Positions 43,416 to 50,699 of a DNA stretch of 56,826 nt are shown here, piece after piece. The position numbers were made by a program, and so were the translations under genes. Source of the DNA: Sulfuritalea sp. (GTDB taxonomy: Bacteria > Pseudomonadota > Gammaproteobacteria > Burkholderiales > Rhodocyclaceae); contig JAMPYF010000030.1 in assembly GCA_023700805.1 (NCBI GenBank), positions 1-56,826 of the forward strand. The letters run 5' to 3'. Each line of letters opens with the position of its first letter. The stretch's first letter is position 1. The notes under the pieces are model-generated. The model searched no databases, was not told where the DNA came from, and saw only the letters and a program-made list of their open reading frames with translations.

Positions 43416-45379
43416 GCGAGTTCAAGCACTGGCGCCTCGAACGCGAAGCCGACGGGGTGGCCTGGGCCATCCTCGACACCGCGGATTCCTCGACCAACAC
43501 GCTGGGCGCCGCAGTCATGACCGAGCTGGGCCTGCTGCTCGACGAGTGCGAGCGGCAGCCGCCCAAGGGCCTGGTCTTCAAGTCGGCCAAGGAGGCCGGC
43601 TTCATCGCCGGCGCCAACATCGAGGAATTCGTTTCCTCCGACACGCCCGAAAAGGCGCGCGCGCTGATCCAGCGCGGCTGGGACACCTACAACCGCCTCG
43701 CGGCCGTCGGCTACCCGACGCTGGCGCTGGTGCGCGGCCATTGCATGGGCGGCGGCACCGAACTGGCGCTGGCCTGCCGCTATCGCATCGCGGTCGATGA
43801 GCCGGGCACCAAGTTCGCGCTGCCCGAAGTCATGCTCGGCATCGTCCCCGGCTGGGGCGGCATGCTGCGCCTGCCGCAACTGGTCGGCCCGGCGGCGGCG
43901 CTGGACATGATGCTGACCGGCAGGAGCATCTCGGCCCCGCGCGCGAAAAAGCTGGGCCTGGCCGACGAGTGCCTGCCGCCGGGCGACATGGACAATGCCG
44001 CACGCATGCTGCTGCTGTCGGGCCGGCCGCCGCGCCGCCTGCCTTTGCTGCAGAGGCTGCTGAACGGGCCGCTGAAAGGCTTTGTCGCCCGCGGCGCGAG
44101 GAAACAAGTGGCAAAGCGCGCGCCACCGGAGCATTACCCGGCGCCCTACGCGATCATCGACCAGTGGCAGAACTACGGCGGCGACACGCTGGCGGTGCCG
44201 GCCGGGCGGCCGACCTCGCTAGCTGCGCTGGTGAGCCACCCGACCACGCGCAACCTGATCCGCGTTTTCTTCCTGCAGGACCGGCTCAAGGGTTTCGGCA
44301 AGGAGGCGGCCGGTTTTTCGCCGCACCATGTGCATGTGGTCGGCGCCGGCGTCATGGGCGGCGACATCGCGGCCTGGTGCGTGCTGCGCGGCATGACGGT
44401 GACGCTGCAGGATCTGTCGAAGGAGCAGATCGCGGCGGCCATCGGCCGCGCCGCGACTTTCCTCGAAAAGAAACTGCGCGACGGCAAGCTCGCCCGCCTT
44501 GCGCTCGACCGTCTGATCGCCGACCCGGACGGCGACGGCCTGCGCCAGGCCGATGTCATCGTCGAGGCGATATACGAGGATCTGGCAGCCAAGCAGGCGC
44601 TGTTCGCCGGGATCGAGGCGCGTGCCAGACCCGATGCGCTGATCGCCTCCAACACCTCCTCGCTGAAGCTGGCCGACATCGCGGCGACCTTGAGGAATCC
44701 CGCGCGCCTGGTCGGCATCCACTTTTTCAACCCGGTAACGAAGATGCCGCTGGTCGAGGTCGTCGCCGGCGCCGCCACCGGGCCAGAGGTGGCGCAGCGC
44801 GCGGCGGCCTTCGTGCGCCGGATCGACAAGCTGCCGCTGCCGCTGCGGGACGCGCCGGGCTTCCTGGTCAATGCCGTGCTGGCGCCCTACATGCACGAGG
44901 CGATGCGCTGCGTCGATGAGGGCATCGCGCCCGAAACCGTCGATGCGGCCATGGTCGGCTTCGGCATGCCGCTGGGGCCGATCGAGCTGGCCGACACCGT
45001 GGGCCTCGACGTCGTCGTCGCGGCCGGCCGACAACTGGTCGGCGCGGCCGATGCGCCGAAAAAGCTGGTGGCGCTGTTCGCAGCCGGTAAGCTCGGCAGG
45101 AAGTCCGGCCAGGGTTTCTACGCCTGGGTGGATGGCAAGCCGCAGAAAGTTGGCGCTTGCCGGCCCGCGAAGCGGAATTCCCGGCAGACAGAGTCCGACC
45201 CGGCGAATCCGGCGCTGGCGCAGCGCCTGCTGCAACCCCTGCTGGCCGCGACGCAGCGCCTGGTGCGCGAGGGCATCGTCGCCGACGCCGACCTGGCCGA
45301 CGCCGGCGTGATCTTCGGCACCGGCTTTGCGCCGTATACTGGCGGTCCGATGAACTACCTGACTTCCGGAGAACACTGA
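43412..45379 (+). CDS. FadJ-like trifunctional enzyme: enoyl-CoA hydratase / 3-hydroxyacyl-CoA dehydrogenase
   Basis: A 655-residue two-domain enzyme. The N-terminal crotonase domain has HCMGGGTELALACRYRIA and KFALPEVMLGIVPGWGG, carrying both catalytic Glu. The second domain has the NAD site VVGAGVMGGDIAAWCVLRGMTVTLQD, SNTSSLKLADIA and GIHFFNPVTKMPLVEVV (catalytic His). It carries out two steps of beta-oxidation. It is a little shorter than E. coli FadB/FadJ. Near the end, KVGACRP is an in-frame repeat copy (45149-45161) in a low-complexity linker before the last domain. Confidence 0.9.
   Translation: MSEFKHWRLEREADGVAWAILDTADSSTNTLGAAVMTELGLLLDECERQPPKGLVFKSAKEAGFIAGANIEEFVSSDTPEKARALIQRGWDTYNRLAAVGYPTLALVRGHCMGGGTELALACRYRIAVDEPGTKFALPEVMLGIVPGWGGMLRLPQLVGPAAALDMMLTGRSISAPRAKKLGLADECLPPGDMDNAARMLLLSGRPPRRLPLLQRLLNGPLKGFVARGARKQVAKRAPPEHYPAPYAIIDQWQNYGGDTLAVPAGRPTSLAALVSHPTTRNLIRVFFLQDRLKGFGKEAAGFSPHHVHVVGAGVMGGDIAAWCVLRGMTVTLQDLSKEQIAAAIGRAATFLEKKLRDGKLARLALDRLIADPDGDGLRQADVIVEAIYEDLAAKQALFAGIEARARPDALIASNTSSLKLADIAATLRNPARLVGIHFFNPVTKMPLVEVVAGAATGPEVAQRAAAFVRRIDKLPLPLRDAPGFLVNAVLAPYMHEAMRCVDEGIAPETVDAAMVGFGMPLGPIELADTVGLDVVVAAGRQLVGAADAPKKLVALFAAGKLGRKSGQGFYAWVDGKPQKVGACRPAKRNSRQTESDPANPALAQRLLQPLLAATQRLVREGIVADADLADAGVIFGTGFAPYTGGPMNYLTSGEH
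45149..45186 (+). repeat. dispersed repeat copy with hairpin, in frame in the fadJ-like gene
   Basis: GTTGGCGCTTGCC (45149-45161, two mismatches at the end) preceded by GAAA. A hairpin TGCCGG (45158-45163) and CCGGCA (45181-45186) overlaps it, as in the intergenic copies. Together these encode a variable linker. Confidence 0.65.
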
Positions 45380-45774
45380 TGCCTCACGAGGGCGTACTGA
45401 TACCGGGCCGCGAGCCCGTGCTGCGCGTGATGCCGATGCCGGCCGACATGAACGGCAACGGCGACATCTTCGGCGGCTGGGTCATGGCGCAATGCGACGT
45501 CGCCGCCGCGATTCCGGCGATGCGCCGCGCGCGCGGGCGCATCGCCACGGTGGCGGTCAATTCCTTCCTGTTCAAGCAGCCGATCTCGGTCGGCGACATC
45601 GTCAGCTTCTACGCCGAGATAGTTCGCGTCGGCAGGACCTCGATCACCGTCGATGTCCAGGTCTATGCCGAACGCAACCCAAGCAATCCGGTGGTGGTCA
45701 AGGTGACCGAGGCGCAATTCACCTACGTCGCGATCGACGACGACGGCGGCAAGCGCGCCGTGCCGGCGGCATAG
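45379..45774 (+). CDS. acyl-CoA thioesterase (YciA-like hot-dog)
   Basis: A 131-residue single hot-dog thioesterase: MPADMNGNGDIFGGWVMAQCDVAAAIPAMRRARGRIATVAVNSFLFKQPISVGDIVSFYAEIVRVGRTSI, with the N-x-G-DIFGGW motif of YciA/acyl-CoA thioesterase II-like enzymes. It hydrolyses acyl-CoA, perhaps to release CoA when beta-oxidation intermediates accumulate. It starts on TGATG shared with the previous stop; it is the last gene of the psrA operon. Confidence 0.9.
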   Translation: MPHEGVLIPGREPVLRVMPMPADMNGNGDIFGGWVMAQCDVAAAIPAMRRARGRIATVAVNSFLFKQPISVGDIVSFYAEIVRVGRTSITVDVQVYAERNPSNPVVVKVTEAQFTYVAIDDDGGKRAVPAA

Positions 45775-45814
45775 CAGCCCGAGCCGGCGCGGATCGTCGC
45801 TGCGGACTGGCCGA

Positions 45815-47917
45815 ATGGGATTCGCCGCTCGTTCCATCGAGGCGCTGGCGCACGCCAGGCGCTGGGTGCAAAGCCCGGTGCGCGCCGTGCTGCTGCTGGG
45901 CACCCTTGCCATCGGCATGGTCCTGATTTCGACCGAAATCTACCTGGTCGGCCTGCGCGACAGCGAACTCAGGCATGCCGCCGAGGAAGCCGGCAGCATG
46001 AGCCGGGTCATCGGCGACCAGACCGCGCGCGCGCTGCAAGGCGTGCATCTGGTGATCGGCAGCGTGGTCGACCGGGTCAGCCAGCTGGAGCAGCGCCGCA
46101 TCCCGCTCGACGACGAACTGATCCACATCACGCTGAGGTCGCGCATCGAGGGCATGCCGCACATCGGTGCGCTGTTCGTGGTGGATGAGCACGGCACGGT
46201 GGTGAATGCCTCCGCCGAGTTTCCGATTTCGCAGGTGCGGGTGGCCGACCGCGATTATTTCCAGTTCCACCGCACCAAGCCGGGCGGCGAAGTGTTCATC
46301 GGCCCGCCGCTGGTGAACCGGATGGGAGGCAAGTGGACGGTGCACATGAGCCACCGCGTCAACCGGCCCGACGGCGCCTTTGCCGGCGTCGTGGTCGCGG
46401 CGCTGAATCTCGATTACTTCGAGCAGCTGCATAACCTGAAACTCGAATACATAAGTCCGATTGCGCTGTACCTGAGCGACGGCCGCCTGCTGACGCGAAC
46501 GCCGCGCAACGAAGCCATGATCGGCCGCGCTTTCACGCTGCCGCCGCATCGTGCGGATGCGGGCGAGACGACGCCGGTCGTGCGTTTCGGCGGGGATGCG
46601 CCGGGTGTGGTGATATATCGCGACATCGCGGGGTTTCCGCTGACCCTGGCGGTTTCTGCGCTGGATGCCGCCGCGCTCACCGCCTGGCGCGAGAATGCGG
46701 TCACGCTGCGGCTCGGCGCCGGCGCCATGGCGGCCTTCATCGCCCTGATCACGCTGCTGCTGGTACGCGAACTGAAGCGGGAGCAGGCCCTCGCCGAGAA
46801 CCTGGCACAGACCGGCGAGACGCTGCAGGCGATGATCAATACGGCACTGGATGCGATTGTCTCGGTCGACATGGCGCAGCGCATCGTGCTGTTCAACCCG
46901 GCCGCGGAAAAGATGTTCGCCTGCAGCGCGGCCGATGCCATCGGCGCACCGCTGTCGCGCTTTCTGCCCGAACGCTACCGCGCGACGCATGAAAGGCACT
47001 TCGCCGGGTTTCGCGAAAGCAGCGCCACGGCGCGGGCGATGGGCAACGAAGTGGTCGGCCTGCGCGCCAACGGCGAGGAATTCCCGGTCGAAACCAGCCT
47101 GTCGCAGGTGACCGTCGGCGGACAGACGCTATTCACCGCCGTACTGCGCGACATCTCCGAACGGCAGCGTGCCGAACTGGCCCTGACCGCGACCAATGCC
47201 GAGCTGCGCCGCCTCTCCGAATCGCTGATCATGGTCCGCGAATCGGAGCGCAACCGCATCGCACGCGAGCTGCACGACGAACTGGGCCAGCAGTTGATGC
47301 GCCTGCGCCTCGACCTGTCGTCGCTGGCCGGGCCGCTGCAGAAGTCGCATCCCGAGCTGGAAAAGCGGGTCAAGGTGATGAAGGACCTGCTGGCCGACAC
47401 GGTCGCCTCGGTGCGCCGCATCACCACCGAGCTGCGCCCGCCCCTGCTTGACGACCTCGGCCTGGTTGCCGCCGCAGAATGGCTGACCAACGATTTTTCG
47501 CAGCGCAGCGGCGTCGCCATCGAAATCGATATCGATGCCGCCGCCGACACCTGCGAAGCCGGCATGGCGACGGCGGTGTATCGCATCCTGCAGGAGGCGC
47601 TGACCAACGTCGCCCGCCACGCTGCGGCCAGCCACGTCGCCGTCAGCCTGAAGCTGGAGCACGATGCGCTGCGCCTGGCGATCGAAGACGACGGCCGCGG
47701 CTTGCATGCCTCATCGGCGGCGATTTTCTGCGCCGGCAACGGCCTGGTCGGCATGCGCGAACGCGTGCTGATGTTCAGCGGCCGGCTCAGCATCGGCGAA
47801 TCGGCCGCGGGTGGCGTGGCAATCGAGGTGAGCCTGCCACTCAGGCACCGCGACGCCGAACCGCCACCCGATGCCGCAGTCGCAAGTGCCGAACCGCTCC
47901 AGGAGCAGAGCACATGA
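45815..47917 (+). CDS. dCache-PAS hybrid sensor histidine kinase, NarL/UhpB type
   Basis: A 700-residue membrane kinase: TM1 near residues 25-43 (VLLLGTLAIGMVLISTEIYLV), a periplasmic dCache_1-type sensor of about 260 residues (RDYFQFHRTKPGGEVFIGPPL), TM2 near 305, a PAS domain (MINTALDAIVSVDMAQRIVLFNPAAEKMF), then HisKA_3 (RESERNRIARELHDELGQQLMRLRLDLS, phospho-His) and an HATPase (RILQEALTNVARHA, EDDGRGL, GNGLVGMRERV). This is the NarX/DegS class. It signals to the following NarL-type regulator by ATGA overlap. Input ligand is unknown; placement by the electron-transfer genes suggests a redox-related or organic ligand. Confidence 0.9.
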   Translation: MGFAARSIEALAHARRWVQSPVRAVLLLGTLAIGMVLISTEIYLVGLRDSELRHAAEEAGSMSRVIGDQTARALQGVHLVIGSVVDRVSQLEQRRIPLDDELIHITLRSRIEGMPHIGALFVVDEHGTVVNASAEFPISQVRVADRDYFQFHRTKPGGEVFIGPPLVNRMGGKWTVHMSHRVNRPDGAFAGVVVAALNLDYFEQLHNLKLEYISPIALYLSDGRLLTRTPRNEAMIGRAFTLPPHRADAGETTPVVRFGGDAPGVVIYRDIAGFPLTLAVSALDAAALTAWRENAVTLRLGAGAMAAFIALITLLLVRELKREQALAENLAQTGETLQAMINTALDAIVSVDMAQRIVLFNPAAEKMFACSAADAIGAPLSRFLPERYRATHERHFAGFRESSATARAMGNEVVGLRANGEEFPVETSLSQVTVGGQTLFTAVLRDISERQRAELALTATNAELRRLSESLIMVRESERNRIARELHDELGQQLMRLRLDLSSLAGPLQKSHPELEKRVKVMKDLLADTVASVRRITTELRPPLLDDLGLVAAAEWLTNDFSQRSGVAIEIDIDAAADTCEAGMATAVYRILQEALTNVARHAAASHVAVSLKLEHDALRLAIEDDGRGLHASSAAIFCAGNGLVGMRERVLMFSGRLSIGESAAGGVAIEVSLPLRHRDAEPPPDAAVASAEPLQEQST

Positions 47918-48555
47918 CCCGCGTTTTTCTCGCCGACGACCATTCCATCATCCGCGACGGCCTCAAGCAGATCCTGGCCGACACCGACGACCTGGTGGTC
48001 AGCGGCGAGGCCGCGAACGGCAACGAACTGCTGGCGCGCCTGCAGACCGTGGAGTGCGACATCCTGGTGCTGGACATCTCGATGCCGGGCAAGAACGGCC
48101 TGGAATTGATCAAGCTGGTGCACCGCGATTATCCCCACCTGCCGATCCTGATACTCAGCATGCATCATGAGGATCAATATGCCATGCGCGCATTCCGTGC
48201 CGGCGCCGCCGGCTACATCACCAAGGAGAACGATGCAGATCTCCTGGTCGCGGCGATCCGCAAGGTCGCGGCGGGCGGCGTCCAGATCAGCGCCCACGTC
48301 GCCGAACTGATGGCGCGGCGGATCGGCTCGCAGAGCGAGGCGCTGCCGCACACCCTGCTTTCCAACCGCGAATACCAGGTGTTCGAAATGCTGGTCGCGG
48401 GACTGGGCCCGAGCGAGATCGGCGCCGCGCTTTCGCTCAGCGTCAAGACCGTGAGCACGCACAAGACCCGCATCCTGCAGAAGATGGGCCTGGCGAGCAC
48501 CCCGGATCTGGTGCGCTATGCCATCGCCCACGAGCTGACCAATCTGCCGGGCTAG
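47914..48555 (+). CDS. NarL/FixJ-family response regulator
   Basis: A 213-residue two-domain regulator: receiver (MTRVFLADDHSIIRDGL, phospho-Asp in VLDISMPGKNGL, Lys in GYITKENDAD) and LuxR-type HTH (LSNREYQVFEMLVAGLGPSEIGAALSLSVKTVSTHKTRILQKMGL). It is coupled to the sensor by ATGA. It ends just upstream of the cytochrome cluster, which is the natural candidate for its targets. A short palindrome (48585-48598) follows it. Confidence 0.92.
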   Translation: MTRVFLADDHSIIRDGLKQILADTDDLVVSGEAANGNELLARLQTVECDILVLDISMPGKNGLELIKLVHRDYPHLPILILSMHHEDQYAMRAFRAGAAGYITKENDADLLVAAIRKVAAGGVQISAHVAELMARRIGSQSEALPHTLLSNREYQVFEMLVAGLGPSEIGAALSLSVKTVSTHKTRILQKMGLASTPDLVRYAIAHELTNLPG

Positions 48556-48584
48556 CACGGACGGCCAGCGCGCTCCGCGTGCGG

Positions 48585-48598
48585 TAGGACTATTCCTA
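48585..48598. promoter_or_regulatory. TAGGA-CTAT-TCCTA inverted repeat upstream of the cytochrome cluster
   Basis: Perfect 5-bp arms with a 4-base spacer, in the 199-bp gap between the response-regulator gene and the first cytochrome gene, 157 bp before that ATG. The size suits a LuxR/NarL-type dimer. No second copy is seen. Nothing else in the 199 bp is identifiable. Confidence 0.4.
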
Positions 48599-48754
48599 CA
48601 GAAACTTTAAGCGCTAGCCGATATGGTGCAGTGCCGAATAAGTTCAGAATCCCCTGCAATGTCAATGTCAACGCCGAAGCCCTGATCGCCACGCCAAAGT
48701 GGCGCGACGAGACGAGCCGAAGCCGCGCAATTCAACTTGAAGGGAATGCGAATC

Positions 48755-49078
48755 ATGAAACGCCACCTTGCCGTTCTTGCCTGCAGCCTTGCTGTTGCAG
48801 TTCCCGCCCATGCCGCCGACGAGGCTGACGCGATGGCCTTGCTGGAGGACAGCAAGTGCTTCAAGTGCCACAGCGTGGACAAGAAGAAGGACGGCCCGGC
48901 CTACAAGGAAGTCGCCGCCAAGTACAAGGGCAAGCCGGAGGCCGAAGCCAAGCTCACCAAGCACGTGACGCAGCCGAGCAAGGTCAAGATCGACGGCGTG
49001 GAGGAAGACCACGGCGCGGTGAAAATCCGCAGCGAGGCGAGGATCAAGAACCTGGTGCAATGGATACTCTCGCGCTGA
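48755..49078 (+). CDS. small monoheme c-type cytochrome, probable His/His ligation
   Basis: A 107-residue exported cytochrome: signal peptide (HLAVLACSLAVAVPAHA), one haem site CFKCH (C35, C38, H39), and a class-I like frame (KYKGKPEAEAKL...LVQWILSR). No Met occurs after the haem site, so the usual sixth ligand in VPMPP is missing; the equivalent stretch is KIDGVEEDHGAV, and H86 is the obvious candidate. It is a paralogue of the gene at 54424. Periplasmic electron shuttle. RBS AGGGAATG lies upstream of ATG 48755. Confidence 0.87.
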   Translation: MKRHLAVLACSLAVAVPAHAADEADAMALLEDSKCFKCHSVDKKKDGPAYKEVAAKYKGKPEAEAKLTKHVTQPSKVKIDGVEEDHGAVKIRSEARIKNLVQWILSR

Positions 49079-49096
49079 CCGGCGGCGAGGGACATC

Positions 49097-49711
49097 ATGA
49101 AGATCGCCTGGCTGGCCCGGCTCTGGGCCACATTGCGCACTCCGTGCGTCAAGTACTCCCTGCTTACGGTGGGCAGCGGTTTCTTCGTTGCCGGCATCAT
49201 TTTCTGGGGCGGTTTCAATACTGCCATGGAAGCCACCAACACCCTTGAGTTCTGCACCGGCTGTCACGAGATGCGCGACACGGTGTACCAGGAATACAAG
49301 AAGACTATCCACTACTCGAACCGCACCGGTGTGCGCGCGATCTGTTCCGACTGCCATGTGCCGAAGGACTGGGTGCACAAGATGACGCGCAAGATCCAGG
49401 CCTCCGGCGAAGTCTGGGGCAAGATCACCGGCGTCATCGACACGCCCGAGAAGTTCGAGGCCAAGCGCTACGAACTGGCCAGCCGGGCATGGGCGCGCAT
49501 GGTGACCACCGATTCGATCGAGTGCCGCAATTGCCACCACATCGATTCGATGGCTCTCGACAAGCAGACCGAGAAGGCGCAGCGGCGCCACGCCAAGGGA
49601 AAAGCCGAAGGCAAGACCTGCATCGAATGCCACTTCGGCATCGCCCACAAGGAGCCGGTCGGCGCCGACGGCCCCTCGGAACTAAAAGCGAAGCTGGCGG
49701 CCGGCAAATGA
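49097..49711 (+). CDS. NapC/NirT/CymA-type tetraheme quinol cytochrome
   Basis: A 204-residue membrane-anchored tetraheme cytochrome. A single N-terminal helix (YSLLTVGSGFFVAGIIFWGGF) anchors it; four CxxCH motifs follow: CTGCH, CSDCH, CRNCH and CIECH. The NTLEFCTGCHEM and HKEPVG stretches are characteristic of NapC/NrfH/CymA. It exchanges electrons between the quinol pool and periplasmic cytochromes. Its position just before mtrA- and mtrB-like genes mirrors the partners of MtrAB/MtoAB. 19 bp follow the previous stop. Confidence 0.92.
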   Translation: MKIAWLARLWATLRTPCVKYSLLTVGSGFFVAGIIFWGGFNTAMEATNTLEFCTGCHEMRDTVYQEYKKTIHYSNRTGVRAICSDCHVPKDWVHKMTRKIQASGEVWGKITGVIDTPEKFEAKRYELASRAWARMVTTDSIECRNCHHIDSMALDKQTEKAQRRHAKGKAEGKTCIECHFGIAHKEPVGADGPSELKAKLAAGK

Positions 49712-49811
49712 TCCGGAATATTGAAAATGAATTAGACCCCGATTGCGCCTGTCGCGCGGCGGGGAGTTACGCGGTTTTGATCGATTTGAACTTAAACAGA
49801 AGGAGTAAGCC

Positions 49812-50681
49812 ATGAGACGTCTTGCCGTGTTGCTGGCGGTTATCCTCGGAGGTGCCCTGCATGCCGGCGCCTGGGCCGCAGCGCCCATGGCGGCCAAGGC
49901 CGCGCCGATCAAAGGTGACCAGTGCGTTGAATGTCACAAGACCGAGGCGAAGACCTCGCACGCCTTCCACGGCGAATGCAACAGTTGCCACGTCAATGCC
50001 GGAGACCACGCCAAGGCCCATGAAGCGCGCGAAAAGGCCAAGGGCCCCAACAAGCCGCCCAAGGTGGTCGCGACCAAGCCCGAATCGGCCGACTGCCTCG
50101 CCTGCCACGAAAGCGACAAGCGCCGCATGCACTTCGCCATCGCCGAGCACAACAAGGCCGGCGTCCAGTGCCGCGATTGCCACGGCAATCACACGCCGAA
50201 GGTCAAGGCGCTCAACGCCGGCATGGAAAAGGGCGGCAAGACCACCGCGCTGTGCGCGACCTGCCACCAGGACGTGCTGGCCAAGTTCAGCATGACCTCG
50301 CATCACCCGGTCAAGGAAGGCGGCGCCACCTGCACCGGCTGCCATGATCCGCATGCCTCGAAGCAGGCCACCCTGGGCGCCGCCACGGCGCAATGCACCT
50401 CCTGCCACCAGGCGATGCGCGGCCCCCACGCCTTCGAGCATCCGCCGGCGGCTGAAGACTGCAAGAACTGCCACGACCCGCATGGCACGCCCAACAAGAA
50501 GCTGCTGACGGCGGCGCAACCGATGCAGTGCCTGCAGTGCCATTCGGTTGCCGGCAATCGTCATGGACAGGGCGGACTGGTCAACAACACGCAACGGATC
50601 ACCGGGGCGGTGCTGAGAGATTGCGCAAGTTGCCACGGCACGATCCATGGCAGTTCTGCCGACCAGCATCTGAGATTCTGA
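49812..50681 (+). CDS. decaheme periplasmic cytochrome, MtrA/DmsE/MtoA type
   Basis: A 289-residue exported protein with a signal peptide (AVLLAVILGGALHAGAWA) and ten CxxCH motifs: CVECH, CNSCH, CLACH, CRDCH, CATCH, CTGCH, CTSCH, CKNCH, CLQCH and CASCH. The count, the two-pentaheme spacing and the HDPHASKQ / HDPHGTPN pairs are those of MtrA/DmsE. MtrA-type proteins sit inside the MtrB barrel and carry electrons through the outer membrane. Strong AAGGAG precedes ATG 49812. The mtrB-like gene follows after 18 bp. Confidence 0.94.
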   Translation: MRRLAVLLAVILGGALHAGAWAAAPMAAKAAPIKGDQCVECHKTEAKTSHAFHGECNSCHVNAGDHAKAHEAREKAKGPNKPPKVVATKPESADCLACHESDKRRMHFAIAEHNKAGVQCRDCHGNHTPKVKALNAGMEKGGKTTALCATCHQDVLAKFSMTSHHPVKEGGATCTGCHDPHASKQATLGAATAQCTSCHQAMRGPHAFEHPPAAEDCKNCHDPHGTPNKKLLTAAQPMQCLQCHSVAGNRHGQGGLVNNTQRITGAVLRDCASCHGTIHGSSADQHLRF

Positions 50682-50699
50682 GACCTTGAGGAAAACATC

